DNA from: Rhodospirillaceae bacterium
Lineage (GTDB): Bacteria; Pseudomonadota; Alphaproteobacteria; MPNO01; UBA2964
Length of the DNA stretch: 19,646 bases
Direction: 5' to 3'
NCBI GenBank assembly: GCA_002712335.1
Contig: PATI01000008.1
Location: forward strand, 21,587 to 41,232
Part shown: positions 6,598 to 14,546 of the stretch, piece by piece
Numbering within the stretch: position 1 is the stretch's first letter
Layout of the letters: every line of letters starts with the position of its first letter
The notes under the pieces: generated by a model
The model's database searches: none
Seen by the model: the letters and a program-made list of their open reading frames with translations, nothing else
Told to the model about the DNA's origin: nothing
Translations under genes and position numbers: made by a program

Positions 6598-7380
6598 ATG
6601 TGTCCATCCCCAGTAATACAAAAATTAAAAACCGCTAATGTCAGCATGAGTGACGCAGAGTGGAGCACCCGGGTAGATCTTGCAGCGTGCTATCGACTAA
6701 TCGAGCATTATGGCATGGATGATCTTTTCGCGACACATATTTCTGTTCGTGCTCCAGGTGCAGCAGACCATTTTTTGCTAAACCCATACGGGGTTCACTT
6801 CAGTGAAATTACAGCGTCAAGTCTTGTTAAGGTGGACCTCGATGGCAACATTGTACAGGATACTGAACACGTCATTAATCCTGCTGGGTTTGTAATCCAT
6901 TCAGCAGTTCACTCAGCTCGTCATGATGCCAAGTGTGTACTTCACACCCATACCGTAGCTGGTATGGCTATTGCTTCTTTGGAAGAAGGCCTAAAACCAA
7001 TGTTCCAGAAAGCTATGCGATTTTACAACGGAGTTGCATATCACGACTTTGAAGGTGTTGCCGACGACCTCGATGAACGCAAGAGGCTCGTCAATGATCT
7101 AGGTGACAAAAATTACTTAGTACTCCGCAATCATGGCTTGTTGGTCTGTGGGCCAACGATTGCACAAGCCTTTAAGGAAATGTTCGCGATGGAAAAGGCC
7201 TGTAAAACACAGCTGGCCATTATGCAGACCGGCGGTAAGGTAATCCAAATCTCGGAAAATCTTCTGCAACATACTGCACAACAGTTTTCTCGAAACCGAG
7301 CTGTTACAAAAGAGCGTCCAAGCGGTTGGGTTTCTTTGAAGAAAATGCTGGATAGGGTGAACCCCGGATACGACAGTTGA
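6598..7380 (+). CDS. Class II aldolase/adducin family protein
   Basis: 260 residues with the class II aldolase/adducin fold. The metal-binding histidines are H116 and H118 in VLHTHTVAG and H179 in LRNHGLLVCG. The substrate-loop segment FATHISVR lies near residue 44. In sugar-phosphate aldolases such as FucA a catalytic Glu lies in the helix before HxH; here the matching region reads NPAGFVIH, with no Glu at my alignment. This resembles family members whose reaction is not known, so sugar-phosphate aldolase activity should not be assumed. GGGAGG at 6587-6592, five bases before the ATG, supports the start. It is a single gene between a divergent GST and a convergent crotonase. Other reactions, such as decarboxylation or epimerisation, are possible. 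Confidence 0.92.
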   Translation: MCPSPVIQKLKTANVSMSDAEWSTRVDLAACYRLIEHYGMDDLFATHISVRAPGAADHFLLNPYGVHFSEITASSLVKVDLDGNIVQDTEHVINPAGFVIHSAVHSARHDAKCVLHTHTVAGMAIASLEEGLKPMFQKAMRFYNGVAYHDFEGVADDLDERKRLVNDLGDKNYLVLRNHGLLVCGPTIAQAFKEMFAMEKACKTQLAIMQTGGKVIQISENLLQHTAQQFSRNRAVTKERPSGWVSLKKMLDRVNPGYDS

Positions 7381-7438
7381 TAATAAAATTAATCAGTTGT
7401 TGGCCATGGCGAAAGATTACATTCTGCTCATCATCCCT

Positions 7439-8242
7439 TTAACGGCCCCGAAATTTTGGTGTCCTTTTCTCCATGAAAGCAGTTCGCCCTTCCTTGTAAT
7501 CCTCACTCCGCATACAGTTTTCGACGAGTTGATCACATAAGACAATATCACGTTTATCAGGATCTTTGGCAGCTTCAGCAACAATAACCTTCGTTGCATG
7601 AATGGTTAAAGGGGCATTTGAAGCAATTGTTAAGGCTAGATCATCTACCACTTCCTCTAACTTATCAGCTGGCACCAACTGGTTAATTAGCCCCATAGCT
7701 AACGCTTCATCACCAGAGTATCGACGACCAGTAAAAAGTATCTCTTTCGTTTTAGCGGGGCCAACAATGTCTATAATTTTTTTCATATTACGAAATGCAT
7801 AGCCCAACCCCAGCTTAGCCGCTGGCACTCCAAACTGGGATCCTTCTGCCGCAATCCTAATATCCGCGTGAATTGCTGTTCCAATGCCTGCCCCTATACA
7901 AAATCCTCTGATCATGGCTATGAGAGGTTTTTTTATATTCGCATAAGCATCATTTACTTTAGCAGAAAGAGCATCATAAATCTCCCGCTGTTCTGGCGTT
8001 GCTCTTCTCTCAGAAAACTCTGAAATATCCGAACCTGAAACAAAAGATCTATCGCCCGCCCCCTGCATAACTATAACTCGAACCTTAGGATCAGCTTCAA
8101 AATCCTCTATGATTTCCAATATAGCCTCCCGCATAGCAAAGCCAATGGCATTCCGCCTCGCGGGGTTATTAAAGGTCATCCAACCAATGCCATTTTTCTT
8201 GAGAGCATGCATTTTTTCTGTAGCAAGTTTCAGTTCAGTCAT
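7439..8242 (-). CDS. Crotonase (enoyl-CoA hydratase/isomerase) family protein
   Basis: 267 residues with the crotonase fold. The oxyanion-hole strands are FVSGSDISEF (67-76) and RGFCIGAGIG (112-121). Where true hydratases carry their two catalytic glutamates (GGGCEL and FGQPE), this protein has Gly121 and Ala141 (FGVPAAKLGLGY). It therefore probably acts on a CoA thioester by another route (for instance hydrolysis, decarboxylation or isomerisation), or has a different substrate. The C-terminal KEILFTGRRYSGDEALAMGLINQLV is canonical. It is the last gene of the minus-strand run that starts at the amidase, 18 bases after the dehydrogenase. Family assignment is firm; calling it enoyl-CoA hydratase is not. 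Confidence 0.92.
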   Translation of the reverse strand: MTELKLATEKMHALKKNGIGWMTFNNPARRNAIGFAMREAILEIIEDFEADPKVRVIVMQGAGDRSFVSGSDISEFSERRATPEQREIYDALSAKVNDAYANIKKPLIAMIRGFCIGAGIGTAIHADIRIAAEGSQFGVPAAKLGLGYAFRNMKKIIDIVGPAKTKEILFTGRRYSGDEALAMGLINQLVPADKLEEVVDDLALTIASNAPLTIHATKVIVAEAAKDPDKRDIVLCDQLVENCMRSEDYKEGRTAFMEKRTPKFRGR

Positions 8243-8260
8243 TAGAATCTCTCTAGTAAT

Positions 8261-9769
8261 TTATGTATTTGAATGGAAAGCCGCATTCCTACCTGCCTCA
8301 CGACTAAACACCGCATTACGCGTCTGTCCTGTACAAGAGGGATAATTATGAAAAAACAAGCCAACAATATCACCAGAGGCATAAAGTCCTGGTATTGGAT
8401 TTTCTGTAATATCTAATACCTCACATTTGGTATTTATACTGACTCCTCCAAAAGAGAACGTAATCCCTCCAGTCACCGCATAGGCTCTAAACGGAGGTGT
8501 ATCAATAGGATTAGCCCAGTTAGATTTAGGGATATTGAGTCCTTTCGTCGAACGGCCATCTAGCGTTCCGGGACTAAAAGGTATCTCCGTAGAACACGAT
8601 TGATTAAAACCTATAACAGTAGTTTCTAGTGCTATGGGATCTAGACCAATCTTCGTTGCCAATTCAGATATTGATTCCGCTTCTTCATAGACATCTGTGT
8701 ATTCGGCACCAAGTCGAAACAAATTAATCCCTTTTTGATCATAAATCTGGTAAGCTATTCCCCCAGGTTGAGATAATACAGCTCTCCCGGTTTTTGCATA
8801 GGTATAGGAATGATTACTCTCCCCCTCGTCATAAAAACGCTCTGCAAGACTGTTAACTGTAATGCCATGCGTGTAATCATAACGATTACAGGTATTGCTG
8901 TGCCCGTCCTGTCGCAAAGGTGTTCCCCCATCGGGGGCTTGTGCATCAATAGGTGTTGCATGGGCTCCCTGCCAATGACCAGCCGGCTTAGCACCAAGTT
9001 GCAGCATTTCTCTTAAAACTTCACCGGTGTTGTGTTTCGACCCACGAACTTTCATCAAATCGGCATTAGCGCCCAAATAACGCGCTCGCATTTCCGCATT
9101 AGCCTGGAAACCACCAGCACAGACAATTACCGAACCAGCCTCGAGTTCGTAGTCTTCACTATCTGAGCTAATTTGCACACCTTTAATACCACGGAAATCT
9201 CCGATGAAAGAGGCAAGCCGAGACCTGTAACGAATTTCCACGTTAAGTTGTGTAGCAATTTGCCGCCAACGAATTAACTGACCTAATCCCCCACCGATGG
9301 TATGCACGATGATACCAGGTTCAAAATAGTATTTACCATCTATTTCACGCCTTTTTTCCGGCTCAAATTCAATACCAGTTTCAAACATCCACCTGACTGC
9401 GGCATTAGACTGGGATACCATAAAATTAGCGAGTTTAGTGTCTATTCTATGCTGGGTAACCCTGTTCAGGTCCGCCAAAAAATTTTTTTCGGTATAGGGC
9501 GGAATATGAAATCTTGCGAACTCGTCAGGGTCAAAATTTGGTACGATATAGCGTATGTCTTCAGGACCACTATAGACAAAACGGAACCCAGTATGAGAAT
9601 ACCGAGCATTGCCACCGAAATCTTCTTCAGGGGCTTTTTCAAGCATTATCACTTTTTCAGCCCCATTCTGCACAGCAGATACTGCGGCTTCAAAAGCGGC
9701 ACTACCTCCACCTACCACGGCTATATCACAGCTTTCCCTGCGCAAGGTATAACTCCGACTAATGTTCAT
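8261..9769 (-). CDS. FAD-dependent dehydrogenase, tricarballylate dehydrogenase (TcuA)-like
   Basis: 502 residues of the fumarate reductase/succinate dehydrogenase flavoprotein family. The dinucleotide-binding motif VVGGGSAAFEAA lies at 18-29, followed by MLEKAPEEDFGGNARYSHTGFRF, which binds the flavin and resembles TcuA proteins. The C-terminal flavin site IPGLYASGDIVGLFFHNYPS with SCTGQTRNAVFSREAGRNAA is typical. TcuA oxidises tricarballylate to cis-aconitate, but many relatives act on other carboxylates or steroids, so the substrate is open. No partner TcuB iron-sulfur/b-type protein gene is present in the window. It follows the VOC gene by ten bases and precedes the crotonase by 18, so it is one operon. 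No clear Shine-Dalgarno precedes the ATG, consistent with coupling. Confidence 0.9.
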   Translation of the reverse strand: MNISRSYTLRRESCDIAVVGGGSAAFEAAVSAVQNGAEKVIMLEKAPEEDFGGNARYSHTGFRFVYSGPEDIRYIVPNFDPDEFARFHIPPYTEKNFLADLNRVTQHRIDTKLANFMVSQSNAAVRWMFETGIEFEPEKRREIDGKYYFEPGIIVHTIGGGLGQLIRWRQIATQLNVEIRYRSRLASFIGDFRGIKGVQISSDSEDYELEAGSVIVCAGGFQANAEMRARYLGANADLMKVRGSKHNTGEVLREMLQLGAKPAGHWQGAHATPIDAQAPDGGTPLRQDGHSNTCNRYDYTHGITVNSLAERFYDEGESNHSYTYAKTGRAVLSQPGGIAYQIYDQKGINLFRLGAEYTDVYEEAESISELATKIGLDPIALETTVIGFNQSCSTEIPFSPGTLDGRSTKGLNIPKSNWANPIDTPPFRAYAVTGGITFSFGGVSINTKCEVLDITENPIPGLYASGDIVGLFFHNYPSCTGQTRNAVFSREAGRNAAFHSNT

Positions 9770-9779
9770 CCAATGTTAT

Positions 9780-10175
9780 TTAAACTCGCTTGACGCCCCT
9801 CTCCCTATCGGCTTCATACTCGACTGTCTGGAAACCGTGAACAGAAAGGTCAAAATTATTTCCCTCAGGATCGCAGCCTCTCTTTTCAGCATAAGGTCGA
9901 TTTCGAGGTCTTGAGGCAGGTGGATTAATTCCGAACTTAACTATACGTTGAGCTATTTCTTCTTGATCTTTTATTTCAAAGCCAAAATGGTTCAAACCAT
10001 TTGGTTTTCCCTCTGCCTTGTTAGGCAACAGGGCAACATTAATGTAGCCATCGGTAAGATAAGTTGCCCCACCTTTTGATTGGTGCAGAATTTTCATATC
10101 AAAAACTTTAGTATAAAAATTTGCTAACTTTGGGGGATCCATCGTTACAATTGCTATATGTTTGATTTTAGCCAT
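9780..10175 (-). CDS. VOC (glyoxalase/dioxygenase superfamily) protein
   Basis: 131 residues, one VOC module pair. The N-terminal strand KIKHIAIVTMDPPKLANFYTKVF contains the first likely metal His (H6 of the IKHIAI strand). The second half has GLNHFGFEI with another His and ends GCDPEGNNFDLSVHG. This is the size of glyoxalase I-like or small extradiol-type proteins, most of unknown reaction (isomerase, lyase, epimerase). AGGAGG (10181-10187 region) lies five bases before the ATG and fixes the start. It is the second gene in the amidase-VOC-dehydrogenase-crotonase run. A methylmalonyl-CoA-epimerase-like or other lyase role would fit the context, but nothing in the sequence selects one. Confidence 0.92.
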   Translation of the reverse strand: MAKIKHIAIVTMDPPKLANFYTKVFDMKILHQSKGGATYLTDGYINVALLPNKAEGKPNGLNHFGFEIKDQEEIAQRIVKFGINPPASRPRNRPYAEKRGCDPEGNNFDLSVHGFQTVEYEADRERGVKRV

Positions 10176-10227
10176 AAAAAACCTCCTGCAAAACTTTTCT
10201 CGACATATTGAGACCTTCTCAACTGAT

Positions 10228-11508
10228 CTAAGTGGATACTAGCTGTTCTAGAACCCATTTAGCGACATCAAAGAGCTGATTATCTTTTCCATGACGCCCA
10301 ATAATTTGGATTGAAACCGGCATACTATTAGGGCCTTTGTATGTTGGTAAAGCATAACTCGGAACGTGCAGCAAATTCCACATACCGATATGAGAATGAT
10401 CGCCCGTACTATTTCTATCAGGAGGAGCTTCACCGGCGGTACAAGGTGTAATAATTGCGTCAAATTCTTTGAATAAGTTGGATAGAATTTTACGGCAATC
10501 TTCCCCTACCTTTAGCGAATCAGCATATTCCTCATACTCCCAGCCGAAACCCTTAGCGATACCTTTATGAAGCTTTGGACTTAAAAGTTCACGGTGATTA
10601 AACCATTCATAAGAGGTTGCGCGTGCGCGCTCATAGCTTGAAATTATATCTCTTGCAGCCACCAATTCTTCAAACTTACCGGGTAAGGTAAGCTCGGTTA
10701 TTTCAGCTCCTTTATCTTTGAGGGTTTCGCTAGCAATATTTATAGCTTCTTCGGTTTCGGGCTTAACAATATCCCAAAGAGGGGTTTTACATATTGCAAT
10801 TCGAGGTTTCGAAATTTTTGGCCGGTCAAGATTAAAAGGACGGCCCAGTAGCGCTGCACTGATAAGTTCAATATCATCTATTGAGCGTACAATTAAACCT
10901 AAGGTATCGAGTGACTGAGCTGCAGGCCAAACACCGTGGAGATTAAAAGTATCAAAAGTTGGTTTATATCCAATGACACCACAATAAGCAGCCGGACGAT
11001 GTATTGAACCAGCTGTTTGCGTGCCAAATGCTGCGGGTACCATCAAATCGGCAACAGCGGCGCCAGAACCGCTGCTAGAACCACCCGGTGTACAATCTAA
11101 GTTATGCGGGTTTGCAGTTGGTGGAGGGGCCATGCCAGCAAATTCTACAGTAACTGTCTTTCCGAGAATAACAGCGCCGGACGCACGCAAAAGCGCTACA
11201 CATGCGGCATCATATCCGAAATATTTTCCTTCATAAATTGGTGATCCCATTCCGGTAGGCATATCAAAAGTTGCGATAATGTCCTTTACCCCGAACGGGA
11301 CCCCATGCAAGGTGCCTTTTATACTATCCGCTTCATCACAAGCTTGCGCCTGCCTGAGAGCGAGTTCGGGATCAATAAATGACCACGCTTTTACCTTCTT
11401 TTCACGAGCTTCGATGCGATCAAGACAATCACGAGTCAGACGCTGTGATGTTATTTCTCCACTCTTAATGGACCTAGCAGCCTCATAAAATGATAATTCA
11501 TTCAACAT
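10228..11508 (-). CDS. Amidase-signature family amidohydrolase
   Basis: 426 residues of the amidase signature family. The Ser-cisSer-Lys triad can be placed: Lys75 in GVPFGVKDII, Ser144 in the GGSSSGSGAAVA block, and nucleophile Ser168 in TQTAGSIHRPAA. The spacings 69 and 24 match malonamidase E2. Members hydrolyse amides, ureido compounds or (in GatA) glutamine. No GatB or GatC gene is nearby and the context is catabolic, so a GatA role is unlikely; a free-standing catabolic amidase is preferred. It is the first gene of the minus-strand run, 52 bases before the VOC gene, and divergent from the GlcG-like gene. The shared intergenic region 11509-11634 probably carries the promoters; I see no clear operator there. 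Confidence 0.93.
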   Translation of the reverse strand: MLNELSFYEAARSIKSGEITSQRLTRDCLDRIEAREKKVKAWSFIDPELALRQAQACDEADSIKGTLHGVPFGVKDIIATFDMPTGMGSPIYEGKYFGYDAACVALLRASGAVILGKTVTVEFAGMAPPPTANPHNLDCTPGGSSSGSGAAVADLMVPAAFGTQTAGSIHRPAAYCGVIGYKPTFDTFNLHGVWPAAQSLDTLGLIVRSIDDIELISAALLGRPFNLDRPKISKPRIAICKTPLWDIVKPETEEAINIASETLKDKGAEITELTLPGKFEELVAARDIISSYERARATSYEWFNHRELLSPKLHKGIAKGFGWEYEEYADSLKVGEDCRKILSNLFKEFDAIITPCTAGEAPPDRNSTGDHSHIGMWNLLHVPSYALPTYKGPNSMPVSIQIIGRHGKDNQLFDVAKWVLEQLVST

Positions 11509-11634
11509 AAAGAGACTTCACATCAAAAATTCTTTTTACGCAACCTTTCGAACTATTTTTAAAACACACCAAAGAAGGTCTTGTGCGAAAGGCGCCATTT
11601 TGTCAAAGTCGCGCGGAAGATTAGGGATAATTAA

Positions 11635-12078
11635 ATGCTAACTGTCAAACGAATATCAAAAGACGAGGCCGATTTAATGATCGCCGCTGCGGAAAATAAA
11701 TCGTCCGAATTAGGTATCCCAATGTGTATTGCGGTTACTGATGAATCAGGAAACCTAATAGCTTTTTCTAGAATGGACGGAGGCAAGGTATCCAGCATAT
11801 CGATTGCTATTGATAAAGCTTTTACGGCTTCAGCCGCCAAAAACCCTACAGAATTTTATAATGAGATGTGTCGACCAGGCAGTCCAACCTTTGGTATTCA
11901 CACCTCCAACGAGGGCCATTTTAGTATTATTGGAGGGGGGCTACCAGTTGTTTCAGGAGCAGAAATTGTAGGTGGAATTGGGTCTAGCTCCGGCACTCCC
12001 GCACAAGATATTGAGGTATCACAGGCCGGTTTGGATGCTCTATTATCACACTGGGAAAAGACAAAAAATAAAAAGTAA
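11635..12078 (+). CDS. GlcG/HbpS-like (DUF336) protein
   Basis: 147 residues of the GlcG/HbpS family (PF03928). The characteristic segments are ELGIPMCIAVTDESGNLIAFSRMDG (about 28-52), the SIDKAFTAS-like helix (residues 60-68), and GGGLPVVSGAEIVGGIGSSSGTPAQDIEVSQAGL near the end. HbpS binds haem extracellularly in Streptomyces, but most members accompany catabolic genes (glycolate, aromatic, diol use) and have no proven reaction; there is no signal peptide here, so a cytoplasmic role fits better. It is divergent from the amidase and 11 bases ahead of the YrdC gene. GGGA upstream may serve as the ribosome site. It probably forms one unit with the next gene. Confidence 0.93.
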   Translation: MLTVKRISKDEADLMIAAAENKSSELGIPMCIAVTDESGNLIAFSRMDGGKVSSISIAIDKAFTASAAKNPTEFYNEMCRPGSPTFGIHTSNEGHFSIIGGGLPVVSGAEIVGGIGSSSGTPAQDIEVSQAGLDALLSHWEKTKNKK

Positions 12079-12089
12079 GAGAAAAAGAA

Positions 12090-12773
12090 ATGTCTTCTTT
12101 TAACATCAAGAAAGATGCTGATCGTGCAATGGATGTCGTTTTAAATGGCGGCATTGCAATTATTCCCACTTTTGTGGGTTATGTAATTTTAGGTGCAACA
12201 ACAGAAGCAATTAATCGAACAATTGAAATAAAAAAACGTGGGCCGTCAAAATTAAACGCTGTTATAGGCTGCCCCTCAATGCACGCCGCATTACATGAAT
12301 TAGAGGGTCGAAACCGCGAAATTGTTAGGGTAATAACCAAAGACTACGATTTACCGCTGGGGGCCGTTGCTCCTGCATATCTTCATCACCCAATGCTTAA
12401 AACTTTAGACCCGGATGTTTTGAGCCGAACAACATTAGGTGGCACTCTAGCAATGCTTCTAAATGCCGGTCCGCTGATGGATGCCATGGCACAGTTGAGT
12501 TTTGAGGCAGGCCAATTGGTTGTTGGCTCATCTGCTAACTTATCTCTAAAGGGAACCAAATTTCGAGCCACAGATATAGAGGCAGAGGTTTTAGATGCTG
12601 CCGATATAGTTATTGATTATGGGCTGATGCGTTGGGCAAATTACAAAAAATCTTCCACTATGATAAATGTCCATGACTTTAGTGTCGTTCGCTACGGTAG
12701 TTGTCTGGACTTGATCAATGATGTTTTACAACGCCACTTCAATTTTAGTCTGCCTCCGGAACCAAGAAGATAA
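12090..12773 (+). CDS. Divergent Sua5/YciO/YrdC-domain protein
   Basis: 227 residues covering one YrdC domain and no C-terminal Sua5 domain. Family landmarks are GGIAIIPTFVGYVILG (20-35, compare the usual PTDTVYGLG), IKKRGPSK (47-54, the Lys/Arg/Lys nucleotide-binding cluster), LPLGAVAPA and VVGSSANLS (144-152, the Ser-x-Asn motif). The AVRVPxHP element, which supplies an Arg in TsaC proteins, is replaced by LGGTLAMLLNAGP, and the acidic residue of the PT(D/E)T motif is missing. It is therefore unlikely to be the housekeeping threonylcarbamoyl-AMP synthase for tRNA t6A. Its tight link to the GlcG-like gene and the amidase operon suggests a specialised carbamoyl or acyl-adenylate reaction; this is inference. 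It converges with the methyltransferase gene, 12 bases apart. Confidence 0.82.
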   Translation: MSSFNIKKDADRAMDVVLNGGIAIIPTFVGYVILGATTEAINRTIEIKKRGPSKLNAVIGCPSMHAALHELEGRNREIVRVITKDYDLPLGAVAPAYLHHPMLKTLDPDVLSRTTLGGTLAMLLNAGPLMDAMAQLSFEAGQLVVGSSANLSLKGTKFRATDIEAEVLDAADIVIDYGLMRWANYKKSSTMINVHDFSVVRYGSCLDLINDVLQRHFNFSLPPEPRR

Positions 12774-12785
12774 TATTGATTTAAT

Positions 12786-13871
12786 TTACTTTTGATAGAG
12801 CCAAATATCACCCCACACAGGTTCACCATATTCTAACCGGAGTGTTTCACTTTTAACTAGAATTTCTGTAAAACCAACTTGATCAGCAGCTTTTCTGACA
12901 TAAGGACGACTATGCGAATAGCGTCCTGAGGACGTCAAACTAAAACCCGAACTCCTTTGTATCTCTAAAGAGAATAGAATTAAACCGCGCGGTTTAACAA
13001 CTTTTTTTAAACTAGAGAATAAAGCTTCTAAAGCACCAAAATAAACAAAAACATCCGCTGCTAAAACGATATCGTAAGTGCGGTTGGCTGATTTCAAATA
13101 GGATAAAACATCAGAATTTATTAAATTATTATACACTAATTTCTGTTTGGCCTTTTTTAGCATCTGCACGGATAAGTCCACACCATCTATCCTGCTAGAA
13201 AATTGTTTCACAGCTTCACCGCAGAGCCCAGTTCCACAACCTAGGTCAAGGATCTCCAGATTAGCTTTTTGCGAATTCAAATAGTGTTCGATTGTATTAT
13301 ATATTAGAGTGGGTACTCTGTAATCTAAATCATTTTTCAATAATTCATCAAAGTCTGGCGCGAAACGATCAAATAAAATTTTTATATAGCCTTCACTAGC
13401 ACGATCTGGCGTCTGAAGCGCCCCCATCGCAGACAACATATGCATAGCTTCTGGTTCTTCGGGTTCTAAGTCGAGGTATCTCTGATACCACCTGGCCGCG
13501 GTCTTTGTTTCTTCAATGGATGCGTAGCATTCAGCCAAACCCCATATTGCATCTAAATTATCATCAATTATATTGAGAGCATTTTTATAACACTCAATAG
13601 CATCTTGATAAGAGGCTTCCTCAGATGCCTTTTCAGCTTCAAAACAATAATTTGAAACCTCTTGTTCATTAGCTTTTTGAAAAAACTCTGTAGCGCGATC
13701 ATTGAAACCTAATGCTTCAGAAATTCTTCCTCTCCCATTTAGCGCGGCCACACATTTTTTATCTCGCTTTAGAACTTTTGCAAAAATATTATCAGCCTTT
13801 TCTAGCGAACCCTTTTTGAATAATTCTTCAGCCTGCGAAATCCAGCTAAAAACAAAAGAATCTGTAGACAT
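12786..13871 (-). CDS. TPR-domain class I SAM-dependent methyltransferase
   Basis: 361 residues. The N-terminal 150 residues form about four TPR helices pairs (for example AEELFKKGSLEKADNIFAKVL and QDAIECYKNALNIIDDNLDAIWGLAECY), likely a protein-interaction surface. After a linker (YIKILFDRFAPDFDELL) comes a Rossmann methyltransferase domain: motif I LEILDLGCGTGLCGEAV, DGVDLS for the ribose-binding acid, and YDIVLAADVFVYFG as motif IV. The C-terminal RYSHSRPYVRKAADQVGF is usual for this group. The substrate is unknown; a protein or small-molecule target is equally possible. AAGAGG lies upstream of the ATG. It is a single gene, divergent from mmcB across an AT-rich 175-base gap (13872-14046). 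Confidence 0.93.
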   Translation of the reverse strand: MSTDSFVFSWISQAEELFKKGSLEKADNIFAKVLKRDKKCVAALNGRGRISEALGFNDRATEFFQKANEQEVSNYCFEAEKASEEASYQDAIECYKNALNIIDDNLDAIWGLAECYASIEETKTAARWYQRYLDLEPEEPEAMHMLSAMGALQTPDRASEGYIKILFDRFAPDFDELLKNDLDYRVPTLIYNTIEHYLNSQKANLEILDLGCGTGLCGEAVKQFSSRIDGVDLSVQMLKKAKQKLVYNNLINSDVLSYLKSANRTYDIVLAADVFVYFGALEALFSSLKKVVKPRGLILFSLEIQRSSGFSLTSSGRYSHSRPYVRKAADQVGFTEILVKSETLRLEYGEPVWGDIWLYQK

Positions 13872-14046
13872 TCTAATTATTACCTCTTAACCACTTTGAG
13901 AATTAGCACATGCGATTTCATGAAATTTTACAAAATTTATATGAACCCATAGGACAACACACTATAATAAATTTTTTATACTCTTACCCGTTAAATTAGT
14001 TTAAAAATTGATAAATTATATTTTGAAACCCATTGATCGATTTTAG

Positions 14047-14532
14047 ATGCTGCCATTAGAACTTCCATTTTCTCCGAAGCATGAAAACCTCGCAAAAAAA
14101 CCTCCCAGGCAATCACACAAAGCCGCAATACTAACCCGCGGTGTCGCAAGGCTTTTCAAAGATCTTGGCTGCGGATGTTTGACAGAATTTCCGCTCCCCA
14201 ACAGTCGAAGAGTAGATATTATTACTCTTAGTACTGAAGGAATATTCTCGATTATTGAAGTAAAAAGTTCCGTTCAAGACTTTAAATCTGACTCTAAGTG
14301 GCAGTTTTATCTACCTTATTGTGATCGCTTTTACTTCGCTGTGTCAGAGAATTTTCCATTGGAAATTCTTCCTAGAAACCACGGAATTATAATCGCCGAT
14401 AAATTTTCTGCCAGCATTGAAAAAGAAACATCAGAAAGATCAATACAAGGGACCCGCAGACGCCAACAACTTAAAAGGTTTGCATTGATTGCCAGCGAGC
14501 GGCTACAAAATATTACTGATCCGCGCCCCTAA
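14047..14532 (+). CDS. mmcB: MmcB-family DNA repair putative endonuclease
   Basis: 161 residues. The protein matches the alphaproteobacterial MmcB family (named for mitomycin C sensitivity in Caulobacter), with a PD-(D/E)xK nuclease core: E47 (LTEFPLP), D57 (RRVDII) and E71-x-K73 (IIEVKSS). The following DFKSDSKWQFYLPYCDRFYFAV is strongly conserved in the family. It probably cuts damaged DNA; the target structure is not established. There is no Shine-Dalgarno before the ATG, and I found no GTTC-N7-GTTC LexA box in the upstream gap, although the family is LexA-regulated in Caulobacter. It converges with hldE, 14 bases apart. Confidence 0.93.
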   Translation: MLPLELPFSPKHENLAKKPPRQSHKAAILTRGVARLFKDLGCGCLTEFPLPNSRRVDIITLSTEGIFSIIEVKSSVQDFKSDSKWQFYLPYCDRFYFAVSENFPLEILPRNHGIIIADKFSASIEKETSERSIQGTRRRQQLKRFALIASERLQNITDPRP

Positions 14533-14546
14533 TTAAAACCTTTTGA

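Noticed and set aside
9302..9793. 163-codon plus-strand frame opposite the flavin dehydrogenase
   Set aside because: It lies wholly over a well-supported minus-strand gene, is rich in residues from a reversed-frame read and shows no domain or ribosome site.
13872..14046. LexA box (GTTC-N7-GTTC) or other SOS operator before mmcB
   Set aside because: No such repeat found in the gap on either strand; the gap is simply AT-rich.
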